From Blumeriella jaapii (lineage: Eukaryota > Ascomycota > Leotiomycetes > Helotiales > Drepanopezizaceae), in NCBI GenBank assembly GCA_009599575.1, contig VWND01000073.1, forward strand, positions 1,116,001 to 1,180,000: DNA of 64,000 nt. Direction: 5' to 3'. Under the pieces are notes generated by a model. It was given only the letters and a program-made list of their open reading frames with translations. It made no database searches and had not been told where the DNA came from. Shown piece by piece: positions 21,901 to 32,908 of this stretch. The position numbers and the translations under genes were made by a program. Every line of letters starts with the position of its first letter. Within the stretch, counting starts at the first letter, position 1.

Positions 21901-24900
21901 GATTCTTACCGCCGACAAGGTGGTCAGCGAGGATTTCGATCGGCTCAAGAAATCCATGGCGGCTGGTCAACGTATGATTGCGACATCAGCCCTGAGCGAA
22001 GCTCGAGACCACGTTGTTGAAGTGATCAACACCGCCAAGACGATTAAGGAGCAACGAGACATCCGGATCAAGGCTGCCGCTGCGAGTGCCTTGGTCTCCA
22101 TAAAATTCTCCCCGAAGAAGCCAACGCATATCATCAAGGGCATGATGGACAGCGTTAAGAAGGAAGAAAACCCCGAGTTACAGCAGCGGTCGTCGGCTGC
22201 CATGGCCAGGCTCGTGGAGCTCTTTGCCGAAGGGGGTCGGGCCGGCCCAGCCCAGAAGGTCGTCTCCAACCTGGCGAAATTCAGCTGTATCGACACTTCA
22301 GAAACTCCTGAATTTACACCCAACGCAGCCTTTACCAATGCGATTCTCTCTCTTCGGAAAGAGGAAGATCGCAAAGACCACGTCGACGCTGCCAAGTTTG
22401 CATTAGAAGCAAAGAATGCGAGAATCGTGCGTAGAGGTACGAAAGAAGCGCTCGAGCAATTGTCCAACATTTTTGGCGCCAGCCTGCTCGAGAGAGTGCC
22501 AACGCTCAAGGCTATCATGCAGGATGCCTTGCAGCATGCATTCTCTGGAGACCTGCCCGCGGATACCAAGGACCCGGAACAAGAGACTGGCCAAGCTGCG
22601 GTGGACGCCATGTCGGTTCTCCGAGCTCTCACACCCACGATGCACAAAGATCTTCATCCATTCATTCTTGGCTTATTACCATTGGTCATCAAGGCTCTGC
22701 ACTCCGATCTATCGGTCTTCCGTTACATGGCTGCCAAGTGTCTCGCGACGGTGTGCAGTGTCATCACCATCGAGGGTATGACTCTGCTGGTCGAGAAAGT
22801 GCTACCATCTATCAGCAACCCCATCGATCTCAACTTCCGACAAGGTGCCATCGAGTGCGTCTACCACCTCATCCATGTGATGGGCGACAACATATTGCCA
22901 TATGTCATCTTCCTCATCGTACCCGTGCTCGGTCGGATGAGTGATTCTGACAACGATGTTCGGCTAATAGCCACGACGACTTTTGCTACCTTGGTCAAGC
23001 TTGTACCACTCGAGGCAGGCATTCCCGATCCCCCAGGATTATCTCAAGAACTGCTCAAGGGCCGTGACCGAGAACGAACCTTTATCGCACAGTTATTGGA
23101 TCCCCACAAAGTCGAATCGTTCCCCATCCCTGTCGCCATCAAGGCGGAGCTTCGGTCATACCAACAAGAGGGGGTCAATTGGCTCAACTTTTTGAACAAG
23201 TATCATCTCCACGGCATTCTCTGCGATGACATGGGACTTGGGAAGACCCTCCAGACGCTGTGTATCGTGGCGAGTGACCATCACAACCGAGCCGAGGAGT
23301 ATGCCAAGACCAAGTCCCCGGACGTCAGAAGATTGCCTTCCCTCATCGTGTGCCCTCCTACGCTATCTGGTCATTGGCAGATGGAAATCAACACATACGC
23401 GCCGTTCCTTTCGTGCACAGCCTACGTAGGCCCTCCAGCCGAGCGAGCCCGGCTCCAAGACCAGCTTGGCAAGACGGACATTGTCATCACTTCGTACGAT
23501 ATCTGTCGTAACGATGCTGATCTACTTACCAGCTTGAACTGGAATTATCTCGTCTTGGATGAAGGTCACCTGATCAAGAATCCTCGCGCCAAGGTGACGA
23601 TGGCAGTGAAGCGTCTCCTGAGTAACCACCGCCTGATCCTCTCCGGAACTCCCATTCAGAACAACGTCTTGGAGCTCTGGTCCCTCTTTGACTTCCTCAT
23701 GCCCGGCTTCCTCGGTACTGAGAAGGTCTTCCTCGATCGCTTCGCCAAACCCATCGCCGCAAGCCGCTACAGCAAATCCTCCTCCAAAGAACAAGAAGCC
23801 GGCGCCCTTGCCATCGAAGCGCTGCACAAACAGGTCCTTCCGTCCTCCTACGCCGCCTCAAGGAAGAAGTCCTTGACGATCTGCCTCCCAAGATTCTCCA
23901 GAACTACTACTGCGACCTCAGCGACCTTCAAAAGAAACTCTTCGAAGACTTCACCAAGAAGGAAGGCAAGACGCTCGCAGAGAAGGCGTCATCTGGTGAC
24001 AAGGAAGCCAAGCAGCACATCTTCCAAGCGCTGCAGTACATGCGTAAACTGTGCAACTCACCCGCTCTCGTCATGAAGGAAGGCCACAAGCAATATGACG
24101 AGACGCAGCGCCTACTCGCAAGACAAGGCACAAGCCTTAACGACCCCGTTCACGCTCCCAAACTCCTTGCGCTGCGTGACCTGCTCGTCGACTGTGGTAT
24201 CGGTAACGAGCCTACCGCCGACGAAGTCACAACCGAGACCTCCTACGTCTCTCCCCACCGTGCGCTCATCTTCTGTCAGATGAAGGAGATGCTCGACATG
24301 GTACAGAATGACGTGCTACGCAAGATGCTGCCCTCGGTGCAATTCCTTCGCATGGACGGCTCAGTCGACGCTTCCAAGCGCCAGGATATCGTCAACAAGT
24401 TTAATTCGGACCCTTCGTATGACTGTCTGCTGTTAACGACAAGTGTCGGAGGACTGGGATTGAATCTGACGGGTGCCGACACGGTCATCTTTGTGGAGCA
24501 TGACTGGAACCCGCAGAAGGACTTACAGGCTATGGATCGCGCACATCGGATCGGGCAGAAGAAGGTAGTTAACGTGTACCGGTTGATTACGAGGGGCACG
24601 TTGGAGGAGAAGATCATGTCGTATGTTCGCTCTCTCCCTCTTTCTCATTCCTCCTTACCAAATCCTTGCCCCCCCCCCTCTTCACTTCTATCACTTAGCA
24701 AACTTACCCATCACTAATCCCCCCTCCAGCCTCCAACGTTTCAAGATCGACGTCGCCTCGACCGTCGTCAACCAGCAGAATGCTGGCCTCGGCACGATGG
24801 AAACGGACCAGATCCTCGACCTCTTCAACCTCGGTGAGACGGCGGACGGCATGCTCGACCGGTCTGCAGGGGGCGCGGCAGCCGAGGGCAAGGAGGAGGA

Positions 24901-25036
24901 CCTGGTCGATGCCACGGGTGAGGTGCGTGAGAAGGGTAAGAAGGGCTGGCTGGACGATCTGGGCGAGCTGTGGGATGATAAGCAGTACGAGGAGGAGTTT
25001 GACCTCGGGGCTTTCTTGGGGAAGATGAATGGTTAG
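18932..25036 (+). CDS. MOT1: Mot1/BTAF1: Swi2/Snf2 ATPase that removes TBP from DNA
   Basis: Two tiny first exons (18932-18942 and 19040-19057) encode MASRLDRLVT, followed by a main exon from 19264 (LLETGSTQLIRNTAAQQLAD). Another intron occupies 24621-24729, and the last exon ends at 25036. Residues about 1-1250 are HEAT repeats that grip TBP. The ATPase starts near residue 1290: DDMGLGKTLQT (Walker A, about 1330), LDEGHLIKN (about 1440), LSGTPIQNN, then helicase C with SVGGLGLNLTGAD and DRAHRIGQKK. At about 23842 one T is missing: CAGGTCCTTCCG is followed by the family sequence FLLRRLKEEV in the next frame. With one base added the protein is about 1897 residues, normal for Mot1 (yeast 1867). 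Mot1 acts in the nucleus to redistribute TBP. As the protein is essential in yeast, a sequence error is likelier than a null allele. Confidence 0.93.
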
Positions 25037-26440
25037 GTTGCGCGCGGTTGGGAGGCTTAATTTATGGTGTGAGGTGGATTTTGATTCTCATTTGGTGATG
25101 AGGAAGGGGGGCAGAGGAGAGGATAGAGTAGAGTAGAGTAGAGCTGGAAGAAGGCGTTACAAGACACAGCACAGCATAGCATATGTAGCATAGCATGGCA
25201 TGGCATAGCTTTGCATGAAGCGAGCGACTTGCTGTATTCCAGATATCTCCGGGGTTGAGCGTTGAATATTTTGTCCCCTTGGTTGGGGGGGGGGGGTGGG
25301 GGGGGGGGGGGGGGGGGGGGGGGGGCGGGGGTGGGGGGGGGGGAGCATGTGGTGGGAGCAAAAAAAAGTGTTTATCTGTGTGTATGTATAGGTATGTATG
25401 TATATTTATAGGTATGTAGAAATGGATGGATTGATGGATGAATGGATGTTTGCGGTTGCTGTTGCCGTTATTGTTGGATGTGTGTGTGGTGTGTGGTGTG
25501 ATGTTTTGTGGGTGGAATGGAATGGAAATGGGAGGGAGGGGGGGTATAAGTGCTGGCAGGTCGCGGTGTGTTTGTGAAGTACTGCTCTGCTCGAATGAGG
25601 GAGAGGTGTGTTTGTTTGCATGGTACTGTACAGTAGGTCTGTATGTTTCTGTGTATGCACCTACATACCTACCGACCTAAACGGGGTCGTCGAGCCTTGC
25701 CTCGCCTTGCTTGCTTGCTTTGTCTTGCTTGCTTGCTTGGAAGCCATTCAGGCTCGCAGGCAGAAGATGAGTAGAAAGAGGAGGGGGGTTGGAAGGGCGT
25801 TTTAGCGAAAACCAGACCGTTCGCTATCCTGCGATCTTTTTTTCTGCCTCTTTTTTTCGCTCTTTTTTTCTTTCTCTCGATCTCTTCTTTCTTGCTTGTA
25901 CCAGGTAGATATATACATGGATCGGCATGGCTTGGGGGGAAGTGAGGTGAGACGTGGACGTGGATGGGATGTGGATGTGGATGTGGAATAGATGGTAGCG
26001 TGAAGTATGGCTTAGACTTAGGCTTGAGGGGAAACAAAAAAGTGGGGAGGGGGTGGGGGGTGAGAGAGAGAGAGAGAGGACAGCACTAGAGCAAAAGGGG
26101 TGGTTGGTTTGTTTGATATAGGCGGGTTTGAAAAGGATTAGTTGGTTGATGTTGACTTGGGTTGTTGTCGATTCTGTGATGACTGTTGCTTGAAGGTGAA
26201 ATGTGTCAGAGCTTGGTTCGGAAACCGGTGAATACATAGCCGTAGGGGTTTTTTCTTTTTCCTCTCTTTCCTGGTGTATGAATATATCGACTGGTCCTTG
26301 TAGAATTGAGATACTGAGGCAGAAGATCAAATCAAAGACTACATGCACGAGCAAAAAAGCAAGCGCAGGCTCTGGCTTGGGATGTATACAAAGTAATAGC
26401 ATCTTGAAGACTGGCGGAAACAGGTGTGTGTGTTTTGTTT
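25037..26440. repeat. Intergenic region of simple repeats
   Basis: About 1.4 kb after MOT1. It contains AGAGT, GCATA, TATG, TTGC and ATGG microsatellites, a very long G tract, and one GTACTGTACAGTA palindrome at 25624-25636. A minus-strand frame at 25824-26402 is low complexity, but its middle (QGPVDIFIH) is a diverged copy of the tandem repeat downstream. I support no gene here. Confidence 0.6.
25285..25343 (+). repeat. Interrupted poly-G tract of about 59 nt
   Basis: Almost pure G with single T or C interruptions. It could form G-quadruplexes or R-loops; the exact length is doubtful in any assembly. Confidence 0.85.
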
Positions 26441-26446
26441 AAAACA

Positions 26447-27028
26447 GCAAAGGGTCTTGTTTGTGTAATGCATGAAGGTTTGAGTGAAGCTGATCTGTTT
26501 GTATTGATTAATTTTATTGTCAGTTATATAATTATTATCATTTGGAACAAAAACATTATAGCTCAGTACGATAGCTGAAATTAGCCTTAGATGACTCATT
26601 CTCCTTCCTTTACTATCTTGTTTCTTGTGTATAAATACATCGACTGGCCCTTGTGAACAGTACATGCAAAAACAAAAGATGTCTGGGATGTCGCCTAGAG
26701 ATGAAAAAGATCAGGGGATATTCGGAGCCGACGGAAAGCAAAGGGTCTTGTTTGTGTAATGCAAAAAGGGCTAAGTGAAACTGATCTGTTTGTATTGCCT
26801 TATTTTATTGTCAGTTATATAATCACTATCATTTGTAATAAAAACACCACAGTTCCGTACGATAGCTGAAACTAGCCTTAGATGACTCATTCTCCTTCCT
26901 TTACTATCTTGTTTCTTGTGTATAAATACATCGACTGGCCCTTGTGAACAATACATGCAAGAACAAAAGATGTCTGGGATGTCGCCTAGAAACAAAAAAG
27001 ATTATGGGATATTCGGAGCCGACGGAAA
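26447..27028 (+). repeat. 291-bp tandem duplication (two full units, flanking partial units)
   Basis: Unit 1 spans 26447-26737 and unit 2 spans 26738-27028, offset exactly 291 bp. Shared landmarks include CAAAGGGTCTTGTTTGTGTA, GATAGCTGAAA, TTAGATGACTCATTCTCC and ATACATCGACTGGCCCTTGT. A third truncated copy continues to about 27070. A more diverged copy lies upstream at about 26260-26330 (CATCGACTGG counterpart ATATCGACTGG). Differences between units are mostly transitions. The minus strand of each unit encodes MYCSQGPVDVFIHKKQDSK followed by related residues, but the frames are short and open-ended. Unlike an intact transposon, there are no obvious terminal inverted repeats. Confidence 0.85.
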
Positions 27029-27297
27029 ACAAAGGGATTTTTTGTGTAATTCAAAAGCATTCAAGCAAAATTAGTCAGCTAATAATAGTGTCAATCTAAA
27101 AACCACTGTCATTTCTAAACAAGGTGAAACAATTAGGTTTACACATGTAAAACAAGTATGGCTCATGGCTCTGTGAATGCATCTATTGCACGTCACCTGG
27201 CTGTGAATCAGAATTCCGCCAAATGGGAAGCTTGAGTGTCTTAATCTTATGGAAGTTTCCATTCACATACCCGTGGAGAATGCTTGGGATTGAGTCT

Positions 27298-27305
27298 TAT
27301 ATATA
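27298..27305 (+). promoter_or_regulatory. TATA box ahead of the acidic hypothetical gene
   Basis: TATATATA, about 100 bp upstream of the ATG at 27400: good core-promoter spacing. Confidence 0.45.
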
Positions 27306-27399
27306 CACCAGTTCTTGTCAGCCTTTATTCCTTTCTTTCTTAACCAAACATACAAAAGCACATATACCTGATATCACCTTGCTCCTTTAGCAGAAACAA

Positions 27400-28377
27400 A
27401 TGCCCACCTTCATCCTCCGAAAATGTCATGCCACTTCTGTCCAGCACGCCTGCACGCATGCAACCATCCTCTCCCACCTGTTCATCACCCACCGCTTGCC
27501 CTGTCTGCTCGCAAACCCCAGCTTCCAAAACGGAAACACCCTAAATCAGAGCAGCAAGACCCGCTGCGCAAACATCGGACCCATGGTGAACATCATTAGC
27601 GGGGAAGCTTGCCCGCAGTGTGCTGCTGTGGGTGGGAGTTCTTGGGAAAAGGAAAAAAGAAAGGCAAAGGGCGAAAAGGAGGGAAGGGGAAGAGAGGAGA
27701 AGAGAGAGGGGGGAGATGAAAGGGTCGGAAAAGAGCACGAGGAAGGGGAGGCAGGAGGAGGGTTTGAGGAGGAGATGGAGAGGGACGTGAAAGGTCTTGA
27801 GGCGGAGACAAGGGGTTTGAGTTTGGGTATGGGCATGGCTGAAGCTTCGGAAGCGCAAGAGGGAGAGAAAGAGGAGAAGACGCTGGGGCGGGCAGATCAT
27901 ACGCCGCCTCCCGCTCTAGCGCTCCGAGCCAGGAACGTGGACAGCTGTATTTCTTCTGCGGATAGAGATGCGCGCGAGCTAGCTGTCAAGGCGGAGGCAG
28001 AGGCATTGAGAATTGCAGAGTGGGTCGTTGTGGAAGAGAAGCAGGAGATTTGGGCTCGCCTCTCGCCGTCGATGTCGATCTCGCAAAAGCTGCGGCAGAA
28101 GGAGGAGAATGGAAGTAGCGTCGTGGACGTTGCGGCTCCTAGTTCGGTGTTGAACCGGGTTTGGGGTGGGTTGCTTGGTTCGGCGCCTACTTCTACCTCT
28201 GCATCTACGACGGATGTAGAGGTGAAGATGGACGGGGAGGGAGAGGTGAAGAAGGAAGAGTCTCTGGTGGAAGAGGCAAAGAGCGAGGAGATCGCGCGGG
28301 GCTGGATAGAGGTCGAGCCTGATAACGGCGGTCGGGTTGCAGAGGAAAAGGCAGATCAAGGCGGTTGGCGGTTCTGA
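27400..28377 (+). CDS. Hypothetical protein: N-terminal Cys/His cluster, long charged coil
   Basis: A 325-residue intronless frame. The first 80 residues hold Cys/His groups (KCHA, HACTHA, LPC, TRCAN, ACPQC) that resemble the small protein at 3697-3975. From residue about 85 it is highly charged Lys/Glu/Gly-rich sequence, followed by helix-prone stretches (AVKAEAEALRIAEWVVVEE, LSPSMSISQKLRQKEE) and an acidic tail ending GGWRF. There is no signal peptide or membrane segment. A TATA box lies about 100 bp upstream. I do not recognise the family. An undetected intron in the N-terminal third is possible. Confidence 0.55.
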   Translation: MPTFILRKCHATSVQHACTHATILSHLFITHRLPCLLANPSFQNGNTLNQSSKTRCANIGPMVNIISGEACPQCAAVGGSSWEKEKRKAKGEKEGRGREEKREGGDERVGKEHEEGEAGGGFEEEMERDVKGLEAETRGLSLGMGMAEASEAQEGEKEEKTLGRADHTPPPALALRARNVDSCISSADRDARELAVKAEAEALRIAEWVVVEEKQEIWARLSPSMSISQKLRQKEENGSSVVDVAAPSSVLNRVWGGLLGSAPTSTSASTTDVEVKMDGEGEVKKEESLVEEAKSEEIARGWIEVEPDNGGRVAEEKADQGGWRF

Positions 28378-30793
28378 GGGAAGCTGGATCAATCTATCAC
28401 ACTTCTTAGGTGCTTTACGGGGTAGGTTGGTATGGACATTGAAGGGGCGTTCCGGTTAACACGTTGTTTTACGAGTACGGCTTTTTGTGTTCTTGGGTCA
28501 GAATGACACATGGGAGGAGGGACAATGAAAAAGTTGCCTGCTCTAGAACCTACTTCAATGGCTGGAAGGTAGCTTACGGCGATGGTACGCCCAATCAATA
28601 AGCATGGTCTTCTCACTTTGCAATTCTCCCTCTGCACAAGTGAGTTGACTGCGAATGTGACATTCTCCAACGTCCGACGGAGATTCCACAGTCCTAGAGA
28701 CGGCTTAAAATTCTCCGCTAGCATTCCACCAAGAAGGTGGGATGGCCTGGTAGGCAGGCTGTCTTCAGATCAAACTGGACGGGAAAGGTTGGGAACTCGG
28801 CACTGCCAGGAATGAACACCCTTTTCGATTAGGTTTAATATCTAGATTCCCGTAGCATCTGTAGCTATGGGTATCTGGTGACGTTATTGCTATGTGGATC
28901 ATTTCTGGACTTATTTTGGGGTCTTTTTTGGTGCTCGCGCGCGGCTGCTTGTTTACGCTTGATTTGTCGTCGAGTTTGGTTTTTGTTTACGTGCATATAA
29001 TAGTGCGAGCTTAGCGAGCTCCCTCGAAAGAACTCGACGGCGCGAGAAAGAACTCGAGGGCGCGAAAAAGGGCGTCTTGATTATTTTGACATGGAGGGGA
29101 GAGCAGAGGTTATGAACCTCGCTGGATCTGAAAATGTAGAGCGGAATATTGGCAGATGCGTTGGTGAGACCTTGTCCTTTCCTGCGGTTGTTGTTAAGAT
29201 TTGTCAGGTGTATAGAAAGATCGTCCGACGACTGGCGCTTTACATGGCTACATAGATCCCGTGGTGTAGAATGGTGAATTACCTATTCGCAAATGAGATT
29301 GCTTGGATATCAGAAGCGTTCAAAAAGTCGTTCGTTTAAGAGTTTAATTGGCATGTGATAAATTGAGGGAAGGGTCTGACACCCGTATTACAGCCATAGA
29401 CTGAGATCTGACATTTGAAGACCAGGAAGCTGACAGTGTTAATCCATAGTCGGGAATATTGAATCCATACTTCAATCCTTTCTGTACCCTTTTTGTTCCG
29501 AATAGCACTGCTATTTGATTTGTGACAGTAATTGTTGATAATAGCCAGCGACTCTAAACATTGATTTTGAAAAACTTTGACCCTTTCTTACTAGCCTGAT
29601 CATCGAGAAGCATGGGTGCGATGGTCCTCGTTGTAAATGAATATCAGTGATGCATTTTCCTTGCATTCATAGTAGCGAGCAAGATTTCTTTGATTTTTAT
29701 CCAGCGCTCGGAACGGACGTTACCCAACCTTATCAGAGATTTTCGTCGTGAGAACCATACTACAGTACAGGCAGATACAATCGTGAGCCATGTAGAAGGG
29801 ACATAGGAGGTGGGATTGAGATTTTTGTGTACGGCGTTTCGTAAACCCAAAGTCCAAGTACTTAGCAGATTATCCTGGTTAGACCGTTTGATAACATTGC
29901 ACCCAGCGTTCTAGTAAACAACGAGGGACAGCGAGTTTTTAAAGATTCTAGATCAGTACCATGCATTGGGATTTGACTTATAGAGCGGCGTCGATGGGTT
30001 TAGATTGTCTCGAGACAGGCGCCCTACTCACGTTCAATAGCGAGAATCGGACTCTTAGCTATGAGTGTATCGAGATGAATGATGGACAAGTACGGAAGTA
30101 TCAGGACTGATTTCTGAACGAGGTCCCTACCAGCCCCAACAATGTCGAAGTTCGGTGAGAATCTTCACTTCTGTCTCCGAAAGCCAAGGTCCTCCCTACT
30201 AAGCTGTAGCGAGAGAAGGAAAGAATGCTACATATTGGGTATTCTGGGAAGTTAACTGGCTGTGACGCGTCAAAATAAAGGACCGGCTCTTCTCACAGTG
30301 TTCAGACAAGACAGCTTTGTTCACAGACATTCTCGGCTTAGATAAATGACGAAGCGGCAGAGTTATCATGATTGAAGGTGAATACCCCTTATTTCTCTTT
30401 TTTCCAACCACGGGGATGGTATAGGAGACATAATTAACCAAAAGCCAACAATACATGAGCAAGAAAGCAGCACAGGATGGGACTGTGATAAGAAAATTCA
30501 GCATTTCGGCTGAGGATGCGGAATATCGGAAATTCCGGTCCCGTTCAACGCCAATGACCAAACTCACAACACAACTGCAACCGATTCACAACTATCTCGA
30601 TAAAATGTACGGAGTACATCTCATCTATACACTTGACGATGTGTATCGCTCTCTCTTCGAAAGAGGCCCAATTCCCCAACAAGAAGCTTATTTCATCATA
30701 GAGCAAGCAGAGCCTTGAGCACATATATGACGATACAGAGCAAGAGTCCCTTTCCTCTATACCACTCACGACCAGGCAGTCCTCGAAATCTCC
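28378..30793. other. Intergenic, AT-richer, no supported gene
   Basis: About 2.4 kb. Short frames such as 29644-29850 (minus) and 30455-30718 (plus, 87 residues) show no domain. A 20-bp tandem repeat lies at 29026-29065. Confidence 0.5.
29026..29065 (+). repeat. Two-copy 20-bp tandem repeat
   Basis: GAAAGAACTCGACGGCGCGA is followed directly by a second copy with one C-to-G change. Each unit contains ACTCGA next to GGCGCGA. Confidence 0.8.
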
Positions 30794-31633
30794 ATGGCAG
30801 TGTCATCTACGCCCAAGGCTCTCACTGCCTTGGAGCACTTCACGCAACTCAACGAATGCACATGGATAAATGTACCTGCCTCGACTTCAGCGACCTCATC
30901 GAGCGCCCCAGACTTGATCCTGCTGGCAGGCTGGATGGGTGCCTCTCCGAAGCACATATCGAAGTACACCGCCGGCTACGAGAAGCTGTGGCCGTCGGTG
31001 CGCATCCTCGCCCTCACGACGACCGCGTACGAGATATTCGGCTCTCAATCCGCCAACCTCGATCACGTCGCGCCCGCCGTAGCCATCCTCCTCGCACTCC
31101 CGCCCGATGCCAGGCTTCTCGTCCACTGCTTCTCCAACGGCGGCGCGTGGAGGGCATGCTTGATAGCACAGGCATACCGGGAGAAGATGGGGCGACCGTT
31201 GCCTGCCACAGCTATGGTCCTGGACAGCGCCCCAGGCCGCGATCGGTACGGGACGACGGTGCGCGCGTTTTCGGTCTCGCTGCCGAAGAACATCATGCTG
31301 TACATGCTCGGAGCCGTGGCGCTCAGGATCGCGTATGTGGTGTTGAAGCTGGCGACCTGGTTGGGGCTGCACCGGGATCCCATTCAGCAGGTCCGGCATG
31401 ATCTGAACAACAAAGACTTCTTTGATGCTGATGCCCGGAGGCTGTACATCTACAGTGATACAGACGGTATGGTCGATTCGAGGTTTGTCGAGGAGCATAT
31501 TGAGGAGGCCCGAAGTTTGGGTTACCCAGTTCGGGGAGACAAATTCACTGGCAGTATGCACTGCGGGCATCTACTAAAGGACTTTGAGAGATACTGGGCT
31601 ACGGTTCTTGCGACTTGGGAGATTGTGTTCTGA
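30794..31633 (+). CDS. DUF829 / PaxU-TMEM53-like alpha/beta hydrolase
   Basis: A 279-residue intronless frame from MAVSSTPKALTALEHF. An early strand reads PDLILLAGWMGASPKHI. The nucleophile-elbow position reads LLVHCFSNGGAW, as in the DUF829/TMEM53 group (Ser about 113). A hydrophobic helix follows (MLYMLGAVALRIAYVVLKLA). The acid region reads YIYSDTDGMVDSRFVEEH, and the late His is in SMHCGHLLKDFERYW. These match an alpha/beta-hydrolase catalytic triad. In fungi this family includes PaxU of indole-diterpene clusters, but no other cluster genes are near, so a biosynthetic role is not implied. The substrate is unknown. The next gene on the same strand is 370 bp away. Confidence 0.85.
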   Translation: MAVSSTPKALTALEHFTQLNECTWINVPASTSATSSSAPDLILLAGWMGASPKHISKYTAGYEKLWPSVRILALTTTAYEIFGSQSANLDHVAPAVAILLALPPDARLLVHCFSNGGAWRACLIAQAYREKMGRPLPATAMVLDSAPGRDRYGTTVRAFSVSLPKNIMLYMLGAVALRIAYVVLKLATWLGLHRDPIQQVRHDLNNKDFFDADARRLYIYSDTDGMVDSRFVEEHIEEARSLGYPVRGDKFTGSMHCGHLLKDFERYWATVLATWEIVF

Positions 31634-32003
31634 AGCCTAATCTTTCTCCCCATTTCTCGCTCTGGTCAGCCGAGTTTGAGCTCTTGTTATGATTAAATAA
31701 CGATTTGATATCCTCGGATTCGAGGAGTTTTTCGCTACCGCGGCGCTCAACACCTGATCCGCTTGTCGATCGATCACAGCTAGTGCTGTTGTCGCCATTT
31801 TGGCGCCAGTCTAGGCCTCTTCATGAGCCAATATCAACGATTATCAACAACTACTACCTCTTATGACGTTGTTAGCCTGTCCCCCGCAGCGGGGAGATGG
31901 AGCTTTTCGATAAAGCCCGTTCTCTCAAGAATGGAACATGGTACGCCGTTCAAAACCAACTTTTCAATTTCTTGTCATCAACAATAACATATCTAACATC
32001 ACG
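31634..32003. other. Intergenic between DUF829 and MAPEG genes
   Basis: 370 bp holding the 3' UTR of one gene and the promoter of the next. I see nothing else. Confidence 0.5.
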
Positions 32004-32671
32004 ATGTCGGTCCCAGTTGGAATCTCCGTTCCCAAGCTTCTACGTGCGTCTCTGCGTTTTTTCCTAACCTTTCAGCCATATGGCCGGGTTTTTTCCATCA
32101 AGCTCTAATAGCTTGTCTTCACCCATCTACAATGTCTAATGGGCTTATATCTCAATCCACACATGCATTTCCATCCCTATCCTCAGCAACATAATAGCAC
32201 ACAAGCCCGCGCGACTAACCCACACCCAGCAATCGCCGGCACATGGGTCGCTCCCTTCGCCCTGTACAACATTCTCCTCTCGAGCCGGGTCTTTTCCGAG
32301 CGAGTCCGCACCGAAGTCTACTTCGGCGACAAGGATACCTCCACCACCACCTCTTCCTCTGCCTCCGGGTCCAAATACAGCGCCTTGGAGCTCGCTTCCC
32401 GCGCCCACGGCAACTTCCTCGAGAACGTGCCGCTGGCATTCGTCTTCCTCATCGTGGCCGAGCTCAACGGCGGCAACCGCAAGGCGCTCAACTACGCCAT
32501 GGGCACATTCCTGGCGCTGCGGTTGCGCACGCGCACGCGGGCCTGCTGGTGCAGGGCAAGTTTGGGGACGGGGGCGTCGGGAGGCCGGTCGGCTATGTGG
32601 GCAGTTTGGGGGTCTTGGGGGGTTTGGCTGGCTATGCGGGATATCTGGTGAAAGGGTATTGGGGGCTGTAG
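32004..32671 (+). CDS. MAPEG-family membrane protein with a one-base frame break
   Basis: Exon 1 is 32004-32043 (MSVPVGISVPKLL), then a 186-nt intron, then exon 2 from 32230. Helix 1 reads APFALYNILLSSRVF. The family signature RAHGNFLENVPLAF, with the Asn/Glu typical of MAPEG, is present, followed by helix 2 (FVFLIVAELNGG). At about 32521 the frame shifts after TFLALR: the conserved continuation VAHAHAGLLVQGKFG, GYVGSLGVLGGLAGYAG and the end VKGYWGL are in the next frame, as if one G were lost from a G run (GCGGTTG). Corrected length is about 160 residues, normal for the family. MAPEG proteins are microsomal glutathione transferases or peroxidases with four helices. The exact substrate cannot be told. 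Confidence 0.85.
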
Positions 32672-32908
32672 ACGGGTGGAGAGATAGGAATGAAGACCAG
32701 GCTAAGTGACACCCTGTGGTGAACATGATGGTTTGGTTGTCTACGGTCGATGTTTAGCTGGGTATTGCTGCATTCACGATAATCTATCATCTGATGCAAA
32801 CATAGGTACTATTCAAATGCGTTTAAGCTTCCTTATTCAAACCTACAGCAAAAGGGCATCGCGCAGGCAACCGACTCCGAATCCAAATCCATATCCAAAT
32901 CCTCAAAC

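Noticed and set aside
25824..26402. 192-residue minus-strand frame
   Set aside because: Mostly low complexity, and its central part is a diverged copy of the 291-bp repeat rather than a gene.
30455..30718. 87-residue plus-strand frame
   Set aside because: No domain, weak start context, ends 76 bp before a clear gene; probably leader sequence.
30794..31633. Indole-diterpene cluster suggested by the PaxU-like hydrolase
   Set aside because: No prenyltransferase, GGPP synthase, FAD monooxygenase or P450 is nearby.
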